From Palaemon carinicauda (Eukaryota; Arthropoda; Malacostraca; Decapoda; Palaemonidae): a DNA stretch of 64,000 nt. Below are positions 45,701 through 48,408 of this stretch, piece by piece. Each line of letters starts with the position of its first letter. The first letter of the stretch is position 1. The notes under the pieces were generated by a model that saw only the letters and a program-made list of their open reading frames with translations, was not told where the DNA came from and searched no databases. The stretch spans positions 83,831,447 to 83,895,446 of the forward strand of contig NC_090750.1 of NCBI RefSeq assembly GCF_036898095.1, in the 5' to 3' direction. The translations under genes were made by a program, and so were the position numbers.

Positions 45701-48408
45701 GCTGCATATGGAGATTAAAAAAGGCTCCTCTTAGCACCCTTATAGGGAGATGGGAGGCCCTTACGACGTAGCGGACGGTGAGCCTTACGGCGAAGGCGGC
45801 CAACAGCAACAACAGCAGAAGAGTCCTCCGAAGAGGAGTCTCTATGAGTGTACTCTCTCGCGAACGAAAGAGAAACTCTTCGTAGAAGAGACGGGTCAGC
45901 CAGTGACCTAAAATGAGCAATCCTCCGAAGAGGGGCTCCTGCAGTTGCCCAGCCCCTTGAGCGTAACTGCAGGTGCGACCGCTCAGCACCAAGAGCATAG
46001 TCGCACGAAAAAAAGGCAAGAGAAGAACCCCCCAAAGGGAAAAAACTCAAGCCTGGACAGGAAAACTTCCCTCGGAAGGAAAGTTACCCACCCAAGGAGG
46101 CGAGCCTCCTGAGTGTTCTAAAATGAACTGGAGAGCCGTCAATCGTCACGGGAGTACTTCCAGGAGAAGGAGACACGCCCCTGACGAAGATCTATAGGGG
46201 AGGCAGCAACAGCCGAATCCCCAGGCCTCAACAAGACAGCTCACTCCGTTGTCACATTACATAAACGAACTAGATCAGTAACTGTGAAAAATAAAACAAA
46301 AATCATTAGTTACTTTCATTCACCCGGGAAGGCTCCGAAGAGGAAATCCCGAGGGAAAGGAACACAAGAATTACACAACAGGCACGTGCCTTCACAACCA
46401 CTTACACTCACGGAAGTAGAGCTGTAACCAAAACAGAATTATAACAATTATAATTATGTAACTATGTAATAATGTAATTTAAAAATGAACACTAAAGAAA
46501 GAACAAAAACCCCGAAAGGAATCGTTCTACAAAGCTGAAAAATCAACAAATACAATTAGATTCATAAACTAATTGGGACCAAACGTACGGCGTAGCAACC
46601 CCCCACACGGGAAGGAAGCTACTAAGGCGTAGTAAAAGTAACGTAGTAAATGGGTGAACGACCTCAAAGAGAGAGAGAGAGAGAAAGACCGAAGTGAAAC
46701 TCGATCGCGACCCATGAAATTACACCATGGTGGCCTAACTGCCGAGGGCTCCACGGAGATATCGTACACTACACACACAAGCACAACTCTGAAAAGGAAA
46801 CTTACTGATTTCTATACTCAAATTTATACATACACACGGAAAAATGTTTACATATATATTGAGAAAAAGAAAAGTACAGTAAGTGATTAAGTAAAGACAA
46901 AACAAACAATGGCTGCCAAGCGAGGACAAAGACAGAGACGTCTGTCCATGTTCGAGCCAAAAGTGAAAGTGAAGCAGTTCACCGGTGTGTGAGGGGGGAG
47001 GGGTAGCTAGCTACCACTCCCCTACCCCACTGCTAACTAGCTCGGGGGTAATACACCCTCGTTAAATTCTAATGGCTCGCCATTTCAGCTACGCTATAAG
47101 GTAAACCCAATGTAAATAGCGTGGTTTGTATTTCGGTTACGGAACAAATAAGGGTTTACAGGAGAGTGAGAAAGCAAGTCTTCACTATACCGAGTCCAAA
47201 ACAAAAGTGATGTAGATCACTGGGTATGTGTGAGCAGGGTGGTCAGTTTACACCACCGCTAACTAGCACAGGGTCATTGATAACTCGCATAAAAATCTAT
47301 GGCTAGATTCCAGCTATGCGAAAACATACAGTATAGCCATAGTAAAGAGCGAATGGTTTGTATTAGGGTAGGAACAATGAACAATTCATTGCCAAACTTA
47401 TGCAAAAAATACTTCTTCCTATATTGGAAGTGCAAGCACATTAAATTCTTTTACTCAATAAAGTATGACATTATAGCAATTTTTACAATTTCAGATTAAA
47501 TACAGATTAAATACTAAAAAGAATTTAAGAAGTGTGAGTATATTTTCACAAATTTTGATGCAAATGCTTTGGAATAAATATGTATTGAGCAATTTACTAA
47601 CCTTCCTTTCATTACAAAGTTTCTTCATCCGGTTTCCATAGTAAACAGGAGAATGTCTCCTTTCAAGTTGTGCTTCTTCATACTTCCTCTGCCTCTCGTC
47701 TCCTTCGTCTCCCGATTCATCTTCATACAGGTCTTTAGGTGGAGAAAGTGTACCAAATGGTTCATCAGTAGAATCTTGGGTTAGAAGTTCAGTACCAGTG
47801 TTCTGTTTACCCCTCCCAAGTCTTTTTTTCCTATCAAATTTTTCATTAAAAGTTCTTAATCTTGCACCTGAATTACTAGACAAGTAATGATGTAACTCCT
47901 CCTCATCATCATCTTCTACTAAATTCTGAGACAATCTCTGTACCTTTTCATTTTCAGCACTTTTAAAGCTCTGCCAAATTTTAATCGGATCTTTAAGCTC
48001 GACATCTTCAATGGGGTTTGAAGCAGTTGTCAAAGTGTTCTCCTTACTTTCGGGTACTAGAGAGTTGTTCAACCAAGCATTCCTTGAAGCATACTTTGGA
48101 AATCTTGTCCTCCTATTAAATTCTAATGCTGAGATTGAGTCTGATCTCACTTTTGTTTGTTTGAATAGCTTCTGTTCCTTATGGTCAGGAGGTGACTTTT
48201 TCGGAGATACATCATTTATTTTATTTTCTTCGTAAAATTTTGAGTTTGGATCAGATGACAGTAACCCGAAAGAAGGCTCTTCATTCTCAATGGAATCAGC
48301 ACATCTTGAAGACAAGGAAACCTCTCTGTGCAAGGAAGTGTTGCTTAATGCACAAGCTGCATGTTTCAGTGATTTACACCATCGAATATTTCCTTTGACA
48401 ACGTACAT
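6454..48408 (-). CDS. PTCD1: PTCD1-like mitochondrial pentatricopeptide-repeat protein, complete coding sequence in ten exons
   Basis: Ten minus-strand exons join in phase to 2,400 nt (799 residues plus TAG): 48408-47602, 32623-32486, 29371-29197, 27126-26978, 20713-20274, 11617-11494, 10164-10060, 7957-7827, 7518-7344 and 6609-6454. All introns have GT donors and AG acceptors. The order of conserved blocks matches animal PTCD1: an FGTLS motif before the repeats, then helices such as ACGRAGYTKKAFKLYNQ and MKKRGIKPQPVTYTGLFNAC, the CISDQETGFRHAL block, a DRLALVGG block and a C-terminal tail with HPWAQYNY. Known role of the family: a mitochondrial matrix RNA-binding protein linked to leucine tRNA levels and 16S rRNA/large-subunit maturation. 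The N-terminus is basic and poor in acidic residues, as expected for import. At 799 residues it is somewhat longer than the roughly 700-residue mammalian protein, mainly through Ser/Glu-rich linkers. Exon assignment is by reading splice sites and homology, not by transcripts. Confidence 0.88.
6645..7185. mobile_element. Mini DIRS-like deletion derivative, terminal repeats plus ICR only
   Basis: The left end (TAATACAAACCTGAGTTATTTATAAGGGTT, 6670-6700) and right end (AACCCACATAAATCACTAAG..., 7135-7160) are inverted. Between them, 6868-6960 holds ACTCGGGTTTGTAT and TGGATACAAACTTCCGAGT, complementary to the two ends as in an ICR. Nothing coding remains. It sits in the last PTCD1 intron. Confidence 0.68.
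7344..7518 (-). CDS. PTCD1: PTCD1-like coding exon 9
   Basis: A 175-nt exon after CTCCACAG, ending in phase 0 at GTTAGT. It encodes PNIEIMNILVKNSVVKDNYY, YTYELLREMHHRGVQPDENL and MLWLEKARNNAREMMIKL, the last helix pairs of the repeat array. Confidence 0.87.
7827..7957 (-). CDS. PTCD1: PTCD1-like coding exon 8
   Basis: A 131-nt exon after TTTCTTTCAG, ending in phase 2 at GTTTGT. It encodes DVLVLIQEQGLLPDLITFGC and LALSCKTLDSATEFLQSMDA plus AGFR, a repeat in which LPDxxTF is the usual turn. Confidence 0.87.
8244..8900 (+). pseudogene. Capsid/gag-like fragment of an unassigned retroelement
   Basis: The frame reads KLPPFNKNNPWRLALHATFS, then IGDFGTRPLADYEFYPPGLE, AQSVLVRVFNEWDCLNTMIT and TDLPSLLFPGDGECWRNAPA, to QFSERLPKLPESLIKLEYES. 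It has no start codon at the natural N-terminus and dissolves into unrelated sequence after about 8840. I do not recognise a named family; the composition and setting suggest a structural protein of a mobile element, in antisense to PTCD1. Confidence 0.45.
9050..9340 (-). pseudogene. RNase H fragment of a retroelement
   Basis: Minus-strand reading gives HLNDLVMSSV-stop, then EEIHPHIILEIQAAFLALQA and FQERLSRHSVVLMTGNTTVV. This matches the E...LMTDNTTVV core of the RNase H found in DIRS-like and related elements, with the Asp of DN replaced by Gly. It is short and stop-broken. Confidence 0.6.
9355..9735 (-). repeat. Dispersed repeat of unknown class, copy b
   Basis: Overlaps in inverted orientation the 3' part of the copy at 60035 (GGTTTGATTTTGG...CTTCTCCTAGAAG against its complement at 9690-9715). 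The remainder (GACTGGCCAGACAGTACTAC, CTTAAGGGGTTAACCACTGC) extends the family consensus. Confidence 0.7.
10060..10164 (-). CDS. PTCD1: PTCD1-like coding exon 7 (35 codons)
   Basis: A 105-nt phase 0-0 exon between TTTCAG and GTATAG. It encodes SFLESMKNIGLTPDTQFFNM followed by LIRKRCYRGDNVGAK, one pentatricopeptide helix pair. Confidence 0.87.
10515..10790. repeat. Solo terminal repeat/ICR fragment of the second DIRS-like family
   Basis: TTTGTGATTTCTTCCCATCCAAATGCAAACC is followed by GGAGGAAGTCCCTATAACCAAAATGGCTGG, also seen at 29680-29700. A complementary ACAAACCCAAGTCCTAGCTG lies at 10710. It is in the PTCD1 intron between exons 6 and 7. Confidence 0.55.
10791..11493. other. PTCD1 intron sequence without recognisable feature
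   Basis: No homology or repeat that I can support between the terminal-repeat fragment at 10515-10790 and exon 6. Confidence 0.5.
11494..11617 (-). CDS. PTCD1: PTCD1-like coding exon 6
   Basis: A 124-nt exon after AATTGCAG, ending in phase 0 at GTAAGG. It encodes (R)LALVGGPAGLFAQMLKDKVV and PDLKTVTQLLDSLPSNSEVEE. The LALxGG-hydrophobic-QM pattern aligns with the middle of PTCD1. The intron upstream of this exon contains DIRS copy 1. Confidence 0.86.
11907..12064. repeat. Terminal inverted repeat, copy 1, left arm (3' end of element)
   Basis: This segment matches the reverse complement of 18171-18325 almost base for base, including CGCCAGCGATCGCTATACAG and CAACAGCGCCATCTGTCGAG. The outermost bases 11871-11906 have no counterpart in the right arm but are complementary to the internal complementary region. 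Confidence 0.9.
12113..12203. repeat. Internal complementary region (ICR), copy 1
   Basis: The left half (through ...AAGGAAAATAAC) is the reverse complement of the element's left end. The right half (TCAATATTAATCTTACCCG...) is the reverse complement of its right end. In DIRS elements this region is thought to template the joining of the two ends into the circular intermediate. It fixes both element boundaries to within a few bases. Confidence 0.88.
12606..13778 (-). CDS. DIRS copy 1 tyrosine recombinase
   Basis: 390 residues from ATG 13778, a start conserved in position and resulting length with copy 2. It is the integrase of DIRS elements, inserting the circular DNA by recombination rather than DDE chemistry. 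An N-terminal core-binding region ([35 protein letters not shown]) precedes the catalytic domain. Residues in the expected order are Arg196 ([10 protein letters not shown]), His321 and Arg324 ([10 protein letters not shown]), Trp347 (YWRSKSVF) and the nucleophile Tyr357 (FASFYLKDV). The frame overlaps the methyltransferase end by 166 nt. The frame is open far upstream (to 15509), but that part is an antisense-free shadow of the RT in another frame. All catalytic residues are intact. Confidence 0.88.
   Translation of the reverse strand: MASGRSQDSSSKSGPSASAARKEGTPKPPRSSSDCLQTIERLSRARGFSKEAARVIARARRTSTLKVYQSKWEVFRSWCKANSVSSTSTSVTQIADFLLHLRNVRSLSAPTIKGYRSMLAAVFRHRGLDLSTNKDLQDLLKSFETSKERRLATPGWNLDVVLRFLMSARFEPLQSASFKDLTLKTLFLVCLATAKRVSEIHAFSRNIGFTSETATCSLQLGFLAKNELPSRPWPKSFEIPSLSNLVGNEQERVLCPVRALKYYLRRTKPLRGQSKALWCSIKKPALPMSKNAVSYYIRLLIREAHSHLKEEDHALLKVRTHEVRAVATSVAFKQNRSLQSVMDATYWRSKSVFASFYLKDVQSLYENCYTLGPFVAASAVVGEGSTTTFP
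13613..15655 (-). pseudogene. DIRS copy 1 reverse transcriptase-RNase H-Dam-like methyltransferase, one nonsense codon
   Basis: A 681-codon frame. The RT has [20 protein letters not shown], motif A SLDLKDAYFHVP and the catalytic YLDD at about residue 239. RNase H follows with [28 protein letters not shown] and ADRLSR (the D-E-D-D set). Next comes a domain with TIDLFATS, DAFLLDWSHLDLYAFPPF and LTLVAPLWPAREWF, which fits the Dam-type adenine methyltransferase known in DIRS elements; the PPF takes the place of the usual NPPY. TAG at 15047-15049 (codon about 203, between VVY and FQALCFGLS) interrupts the RT where copies 2 and 3 have Gln. The conserved start position reads GTG, not ATG; an ATG exists 33 codons upstream inside gag. 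Confidence 0.87.
15564..17951 (-). CDS. DIRS copy 1 gag-like protein
   Basis: An open frame of about 795 residues from the conserved MSDHSQVPKYRQCSARDC; an in-frame ATG at 17987 adds 12 residues not conserved in the other copies. The N-terminus holds a Cys cluster (CSARDC, then [23 protein letters not shown]) likely to bind zinc, then Arg/Ser-rich and Pro-rich stretches. A conserved block follows with [40 protein letters not shown] and [20 protein letters not shown], and a basic C-terminal tail ([20 protein letters not shown]). The family role is the particle/nucleocapsid protein; here it is assigned by position and by conservation in four copies. Its end overlaps the RT frame by about 90 nt, and the RT lies in the +1 frame. 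No stop or frameshift is visible. Confidence 0.8.
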   Translation of the reverse strand: MSDHSQVPKYRQCSARDCSRRLPKASIDPHTVCSNCRGKSCQLEDRCEECAGLSEFDFNEFLKNARRLEKDRIRRSSSRSFDFSSPHAPQPIPSPVVVTPDPATSAQPSMADMMRAIQALGDRVESLANDRNQLLADVKELKAKSAVGSVVSASAVRSVSVSVAHEGASVRASRPPSPGPLASSQAQGRSNVEGPKGSTGLDQRTDVPSVVADVSVRDRPIHKQTSEPIHSSSVEEVSRKKRWTKVSRPLKRKVPSERVQRPRCSHWVSSDSPQSSEDCTPPKRGRVVPQQAITPSVAAPTTVDPKWSMLQTMQSQLASFMQEYRAEKVDTAPVNLQPATVVRLADTAAACSHTPPVRAPPPMRSLPCQTHVHAEPSVDMRELPHQQWEGAVKLPCFDAMRQSPQPTAVPPTHQLSAFVVASSQTDQQRHDVGSSAATHAPVLPDPAVQLSAPPLPLPPQLSDDGVSDDDEAAHLDDPHSDIEEPKSTPPSLDFRKVLALFRELYPEQFVSATPRSPPSEFALGMQSAAPAFTKLVLARSSKRALRVLGEWLQSKKQLGKTAFIFPPTKLASKSSVWYATGEEPGLGVPASAQGDFSSLVDSPRRLAMRRSKICWSFSDMDHLLKGVFRAFEIFNFLDWCLGALSRKTSPSDKDSAMLIMSSMDKAIRDGSGELAASYVSGVLKKRDHLCSFLSARITPCQKSELMFAPLSKCLFPEELIKGIAASLIQKDTHDLVASSARKVTALPSVPRPRMDTPASRFIPPFRGRTSSRGGTRADSHRGKRKKGSKSSKGRI
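18171..18325. repeat. Terminal inverted repeat, copy 1, right arm (5' end of element)
   Basis: Inverted counterpart of 11907-12064. It is followed by the short unique end ATTAATATTGAAAAT, which reappears in the internal complementary region. Confidence 0.9.
18776..18969 (+). mobile_element. LINE 3' end fragment running into the assembly gap
   Basis: Same 3' region as the copies at 3054 and 21189. It stops at the run of N, after CCTTGGTAT. A second short piece of the same end (GGAAGTGCCTTGGTATATGT, 19470-19495) follows the gap. Confidence 0.85.
18970..19469. other. Assembly gap (500 N)
   Basis: Exactly 500 undetermined bases, probably a placeholder length. The sequence on both sides is the same LINE tail, so the gap likely hides a tandem or simple repeat that could not be assembled. 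Any reading frame crossing it is meaningless. Confidence 0.98.
19664..20160 (-). mobile_element. 5'-truncated LINE copy: RT C-terminus, 3' untranslated region and CATA tail
   Basis: On the minus strand LMNVLRWFGHVERMENGCLL, KKVMNARVDGRSTRGRPRFG and NRNEWQAIVTQFR end at a stop at 19922. A conserved 3' region of about 250 bases follows and ends in TTGGTATATGTATGTATG. GHVERM...RGRPRxxW is the classic C-terminal signature of RTE/CR1-like RTs. It lies 300 bases downstream of PTCD1 exon 5. Confidence 0.88.
20274..20713 (-). CDS. PTCD1: PTCD1-like coding exon 5 (440 nt), flanked by inverted LINE ends
   Basis: The exon is entered in phase 0 after CTTTAAAG and left in phase 2 at GTTAGT. It encodes VWRKMRELRIDPGIYTYNLL, a Ser/Lys/Glu-rich linker of about 80 residues, then a short hydrophobic block ending KAEDR that joins LALVGG of exon 6. 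In the pre-mRNA it lies between two oppositely oriented LINE 3' ends (19664-19968 and 21189-21490). Confidence 0.87.
21189..21497 (+). mobile_element. LINE 3' end, inverted relative to the copy at 19664
   Basis: It starts within the RT C-terminus (AGAAATAGGAATGAATGGCG, encoding RNRNEW), keeps the stop and the 3' region and ends in TTGGTATATGTATGTATGTA. It is nearly identical to the reverse complement of 19664-19968. It lies upstream of PTCD1 exon 5. Confidence 0.88.
21678..23280. mobile_element. Foldback element, 1.6 kb with about 720-bp inverted arms
   Basis: Left arm 21678-22395 and right arm 22555-23280 are near-identical inverted copies around a spacer of about 160 bp. The ends are CTATACTCTATTTTTTATAG and its complement. 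Both arms carry the same open frame (MFLVSSGIQRKFIITCLTYA...), a by-product of the duplication. The terminal 90 bases match two short elements at 28815 and 51854, which defines a family. Confidence 0.88.
23811..24255 (-). repeat. Tandem duplication (about 222 bp x 2) of a recombinase C-terminus remnant
   Basis: Units begin TGTTGTAAAAACCTCT at 23811 and 24036 and both contain GAGATGCCTCCTGTTCTGTA and GTCCTAAAGAAAATGTATTG. On the minus strand they encode SFNTFSLGPVVTAQQVHCVV and an upstream GWRCRTTFTTHYLQ (24230-24160), the nucleophile region of a tyrosine recombinase of the second DIRS-like family. Confidence 0.75.
25080..26060 (+). pseudogene. Plus-strand retroelement RT/RNase H fragment
   Basis: Broken frames give LEDAYFQIPIQPATRKY (RT motif A, near 25175), YQYKVLCF (25255), a YQDD catalytic tetrad in CYQDDYWIL (25360-25385), WQKLLDHLSSLEH (25620) and the RNase H start FTDTAKEGWGVH (25825-25860). 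It is opposite in strand to the recombinase remnants nearby, so it belongs to a different insertion. Several stops; not functional. Confidence 0.72.
26978..27126 (-). CDS. PTCD1: PTCD1-like coding exon 4
   Basis: A 149-nt exon entered in phase 1 after TTTTCAACAG and left in phase 0 at GTGAGC. It encodes AFGRCGEIKTAFTIVDEMLD, QGLIVNIETISFMLQACISD and QETGFRHALM. Joining to VWRKM of exon 5 restores the conserved HAL-VWRxM motif. Confidence 0.88.
27663..27930 (+). repeat. (ATT)n plus dispersed repeat of unknown class, copy c
   Basis: The ATT tract at 27663-27703 is followed by CTACGACCCTAGTTGGAAAA, GCAAGATGCTATAA and AAAAATAGCCCAGTGAGGAA, also present at 60065-60140. Confidence 0.85.
28446..28675 (-). 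pseudogene. DIRS-like gag N-terminal fragment
   Basis: The frame encodes MSALETDPHGLCPVCRDHSC and SQVSSCEEYREWLPSHWQRY, closely similar in spacing to the Cys cluster of the copy 1-3 gags (DPHTVCSNCRGKxC...CEEC). The last Cys of the cluster is Tyr here. It belongs to the second, decayed family and has no continuation. Confidence 0.6.
28815..29016. mobile_element. Short palindromic element (MITE) related to the 1.6-kb foldback element
   Basis: About 200 bp. The ends are CTATAC...CTATAG with inverted arms sharing CCCTTTTAGC, GAAAAGTTCC and CTGATTGGTT/AACCAATCAG around a short centre. It uses the same ends as 21678-23280 and has no coding capacity. Confidence 0.85.
29197..29371 (-). CDS. PTCD1: PTCD1-like coding exon 3
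   Basis: A 175-nt exon after a TTTTTTCTCCAG acceptor, ending in phase 1 at GTATAG. It encodes MKKRGIKPQPVTYTGLFNAC, ANSPWPATDGLLRAQKLRKQ and LQDKEYPVNQTISHAMIK. The SPW and KLRxQLQ motifs are characteristic of PTCD1 among pentatricopeptide-repeat proteins. Confidence 0.9.
29481..32265 (-). mobile_element. Decayed DIRS-like element, second family (PTCD1 intron 2)
   Basis: The left end (ATTTTTCCTAACTATACAAACCTGAGTCC, 29500-29530) and right end (AAGGACAAGGGTTTGC, 32234-32250) are inverted relatives. Minus-strand remnants in DIRS order from right to left: RNase H (ASGLWSVEGS near 31955; PGKRNVIANNYSCQEK near 31680), Dam-like block VTLVAPKWPHVEWYPDLLIL (31400-31340) and recombinase DKDLIFKTVFLLALALAK (30800-30740). 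A 340-bp palindrome is inserted at 30075-30414. No intact ORF. Confidence 0.78.
30075..30414. mobile_element. Foldback (palindromic) insertion, about 340 bp
   Basis: The two arms are inverted copies of each other: GTACTGCACGTGTATCACAC ... at the left and its complement ...GTGTGATACACTTGCAGTAC at the right, meeting in a short spacer near 30245. A further shorter inverted pair (CTCCTAACAGCTCGCTTGCA) lies at the centre. No coding capacity; looks like a non-autonomous DNA element. Confidence 0.82.
32486..32623 (-). CDS. PTCD1: PTCD1-like coding exon 2 (46 codons)
   Basis: This 138-nt phase 0-0 exon is bounded by TTTTAG and GTATAG. It encodes LADALKILEEEMPAANAKPD followed by VYCYQVLINACGRAGYTKKA, a typical pentatricopeptide helix pair that continues directly into MKKRG of exon 3. 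The intron upstream of it is 15 kb and holds the nested DIRS-like elements. Confidence 0.88.
32646..32893. repeat. Terminal repeat of the outermost nested DIRS-like element, left
   Basis: It begins GTAATTTGTATTTTTCCTAT and includes AACTAAAATCTAGCCATAAA, which is inverted at 47290-47330. Its last bases (TTAGTAAAGAGCTCACGTTTGT) look like the start of its own ICR, cut off by the middle element at about 32893. Confidence 0.75.
33149..33253. repeat. Internal complementary region of the decayed middle element
   Basis: It contains GCTAAGGTTTGTATGGTTAG (complement of the left end at 32920-32945) followed by TTCCGTAACCGAAATACAAA (complement of the right end at 47120-47143). Confidence 0.85.
33254..35613 (-). 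pseudogene. Decayed RNase H, methyltransferase-region and recombinase remnants, left of copy 2
   Basis: In minus-strand order: PFRWFQSND and a QWALTYGT-like RT tail (35600-35530), RNase H LFSDSSKKGGGA (35475), RIFKPSHLAVEILR and SQYHYRLAHSGQRNVLSDYL (35270-35170). After an unreadable stretch come recombinase pieces including HDVGYIATSLAFE (33895) and VLQAGVWKRLMTFAARFLQD (33840-33780). The recombinase Tyr is replaced (AARFLQD instead of a Y-containing motif). Confidence 0.68.
35653..35808. repeat. Terminal inverted repeat, copy 2, left arm
   Basis: Inverted match to 42000-42155, including CGAGCGATCGCTATGAAGGT and a shared GCGGGTGTGCCCACCAGCGCC segment. Confidence 0.88.
35851..35944. repeat. 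Internal complementary region, copy 2
   Basis: It joins the complement of the left end (...TAATTAAAATATCAT) to that of the right end (TTTTAAATATTTAACTTAGCC), which defines the element boundaries at about 35614 and 42168. Confidence 0.87.
36337..37509 (-). CDS. DIRS copy 2 tyrosine recombinase
   Basis: 390 residues from ATG 37509, the same length as in copy 1. Catalytic residues are intact: Arg in [11 protein letters not shown], HxxR in THEVRAIATS, Trp/Phe region FWRSKSVF, and Tyr in FASFYLKDV. The helical core-binding region ([20 protein letters not shown]) is conserved. The Trp that precedes the nucleophile is kept. This copy could supply active recombinase in trans even though its RT is broken. 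Confidence 0.87.
   Translation of the reverse strand: MAGRLSKKSSSKGRSLTSAPRKECSSKPPRASSDCLQTIERLSRARGFSKEAASAIARARRASTIRVYQSKWEVFRDWCKSASVSSSSTSVAQIADFLLHLRNVRSLSAPTIKGYRSMLASVFRHRGLDLSNNKDLQDLLKSFETSKERRLATPGWNLDVVLRFLMSDRFEPLHSASLKDLTLKTLFLVCLASAKRVSEIHAFSKNIGFSTDKATCSLQLGFLAKNELPSRPWPKSFDIPCLSEIVGNELERVLCSVRALKFYLARTKSLRGGSEPLWCSVKKPSLPMSKNALSYFIRFLIREAHSHLNEKDRCLLKVKTHEVRAIATSVAFKQNRSLQSIMDATFWRSKSVFASFYLKDVQTLYEDCYTLGPFVAASAVVGEGSTTTFP
37236..39383 (-). pseudogene. DIRS copy 2 RT-RNase H-methyltransferase, one nonsense codon
   Basis: The frame starts at ATG 39383 (MAELPAGEALVPREREVRRE) and runs to 37236 with a single TAG at 38877-38879, just before [14 protein letters not shown], where copy 3 has Trp. 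RT motifs [14 protein letters not shown] and YLDDWLLRA, RNase H motifs ([38 protein letters not shown]) and the Dam-like block (TIDLFATSLTKRLPIYCSPV, DAFLLDWSHLDLYAFPPF written here as YAFLLDWSHLDLYAFPPF) are otherwise intact. The Asp of the DAF motif is Tyr in this copy. The nonsense codon removes the RT core unless it is read through. Confidence 0.86.
39295..41796 (-). CDS. DIRS copy 2 gag-like protein
   Basis: 833 residues, uninterrupted, from [18 protein letters not shown]. It has the same N-terminal Cys cluster as copy 1 ([25 protein letters not shown]). A long variable middle is rich in repeated short blocks around DVQ and SRQSR, followed by an acidic segment (EAPSDEDVADPHPDD). The conserved region with [20 protein letters not shown] and a Lys/Arg-rich tail close the protein. 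Its last 89 nt overlap the RT ORF, which is in the +1 frame. This is the longest intact gag in the window. Confidence 0.82.
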   Translation of the reverse strand: MADPSPIPRFRKCNARDCNKRLAKASLDPHAVCSNCRGKTCQLGDRCEECVGLSEFDWLEFDKYSRKLERDRVRRSSSRSLEFSSSHAPEPNPSPVVVVPEPSTTTQEPSMRDMLRAIHALGERVESLATDRNQLMADVKELKCQSATLENRGKVISAQSVISVATEGSSVRACRSPSPRPLASSQAPGRSNVVGLMGSRGFNQRTDVPSMVSGVSRQDRPYHKTSETVFSSSSEGFSRKKPWSKVSRPLKRKSVPSGQVQHPGCSHWDSSDPVQSSEDCSPPKQKRNTGSESLSVGNVLQSQTLPSSLTAPIPVDPKWVVLQDMQNKLASLMEDYSAEKVHDDPRRLADRDPGRQPPKRAFARPVDVGVTMSRQSRFVEPHSMQSRVDFQPHVDVQPLPNALVDVQDVRQPAKLTCFDVERQALQSRVVLTAQSRQSRQSRVDVERPPAPVVVDSQAVKQLHDVASWTATDAPVRVDSACQALPPRQVSPLLVTQQLSDEAPSDEDVADPHPDDNPSDVDEPKAVPPSMDFKKIMMIFKDLFPDHFVAVAPRSPPSEFALGLPATKPAFTKLVLSRSSKRALRLLGDWLDTRRSLGKTAFAFPPSKLASRSSVWYDTGEVLGLGVPASAQGDFSSLVDSPRRLAMRRSKICWSSSDLDHLLKGVYRAFEVFNFHDWALGALSRKISSADQDVSLLIMSCMDKAIRDGSNELASTFTSGVLKKRETLCSFLSAGVTPCQRSELLFAPLSAALFPQQLVKDIAASLVQKDTHDLMASSARKRAPSSSFAVRPRIETPASRFIPPFHGRAPSRGSSRAEGKRGKKRGAKSSRGRV
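42000..42155. repeat. Terminal inverted repeat, copy 2, right arm
   Basis: Reverse complement of the left arm, followed by the unique end AAGTTAAATATTTAAAA that recurs in the ICR of this copy. Confidence 0.88.
42351..42468 (-). rRNA. 5S rRNA-like sequence (probable pseudogene) inside a DIRS RT
   Basis: On the minus strand this 118-base segment reads CAACGGCCTTACCACGTTGG at the start, then a box A-like AGCGAGGTTAAGCAACGTTG, a box C-like GGTACTTGGATGGGTGATCA and an end ACGCCAGATGCTGTTGCC. That is full-length animal 5S rRNA with scattered substitutions. No T-run terminator follows it. It interrupts the decayed RT between YLAMILS and RAFPSVD. Transcription is unproven, so pseudogene or 5S-derived insertion is the safer reading. 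Confidence 0.82.
42469..44226 (-). pseudogene. Decayed RT/gag coding remnants of the middle DIRS-like element
   Basis: Minus-strand fragments in several frames: LDRKDGYFQFPFHPSSRKLL (RT motif A, near 42790-42730) and a PSQHLEYLAM-like piece just right of the 5S insert. Upstream, between about 43200 and 43800, is basic sequence in the position of the gag end. Stops and shifts occur every 60-150 codons. Confidence 0.6.
44227..44550 (+). repeat. GC-rich 23-bp minisatellite, about 14 units
   Basis: The unit is CGCGCGACGGAGCACCGCCG plus GTC. The first ten or so units are identical and the last few diverge (AACACTGTCG, GAGTACCGTTGG). Because 23 is not a multiple of 3, each strand is open in all frames with Arg/Ala/Pro-rich text that is not a credible protein. 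Confidence 0.93.
44580..45660. repeat. GC-rich imperfect repeat region in the gag zone of the decayed DIRS element
   Basis: Irregular repetition of GCGAGC, GATCGCTGACGAGCAGG and GAGAGCGCTGACGAACAGG-like words, then GTCCGTCGGAAGACCGTTG repeats at 45590-45650. Position and minus-strand Arg/Ser-rich text suggest a degenerate, expanded gag segment. No intact ORF can be supported. Confidence 0.6.
45661..46964. other. Probable 5' region of the decayed DIRS-like element
   Basis: Lies between the GC-rich gag zone and the right terminal repeat. It holds no credible ORF. Purine-rich stretches (AGAGAGAGAGAGAGAAAGACCG at 46666-46690) and a 46.4-46.6 kb A-rich segment are the only notable features. Confidence 0.45.
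47149..47395. repeat. Terminal repeat of the outermost nested DIRS-like element, right
   Basis: Inverted relative to 32646-32893: it shares the CACTGGGTATGTGTGAGCAG, CACCGCTAACTAGCAC and GGCTAGATTCCAGCTATGCG segments with that repeat's complement, and ends near GGTTTGTATTAGGGTAGGAAC. Almost nothing of this element's interior survives. Confidence 0.72.
47602..48408 (-). CDS. PTCD1: PTCD1-like coding exon 1 (residues 1-269)
   Basis: The exon starts at ATG 48408 and ends in phase 0 at a GTTAGT donor. It encodes the N-terminal targeting region (MYVVKGNIRWCKSLKHAA...), a long low-complexity acidic/basic linker, the conserved FGTLSPPKDLYEDE motif and the start of the first repeat (YYGNRMKKLCNERK). 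An acceptor-like CTCTTTAG lies about 20 bases upstream of the ATG on the minus strand, so a separate 5' non-coding exon is likely. The reading frame stays open beyond the donor, but homology stops there and resumes in exon 2. Confidence 0.87.

Larger units (their letters stand above)
32894..47148 (-). mobile_element. Decayed DIRS-like element, second family, carrying copy 2 inside it
   Basis: The left end (32894-33110) and right end (46965-47148) are inverted repeats of each other, sharing GGTAGCTAGCTACC-containing and ATTTAACGAGGGTGTATTAC-like segments. An ICR at 33149-33253 is complementary to both outer ends, the DIRS hallmark. Minus-strand coding remnants lie in DIRS order from right to left: gag-like GC-rich region, RT motif A (LDRKDGYFQFPFHPSSRK near 42790), RT (QHLEYLAMILS near 42500), then past copy 2 RNase H (MLFSDSSKKGGG near 35465; NVLSDYLSRA near 35180) and recombinase (HDVGYIATSLAFE, VLQAGVWKRLMTFAARFLQD near 33900-33790). 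Many stops and shifts; no intact ORF. Confidence 0.8.
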
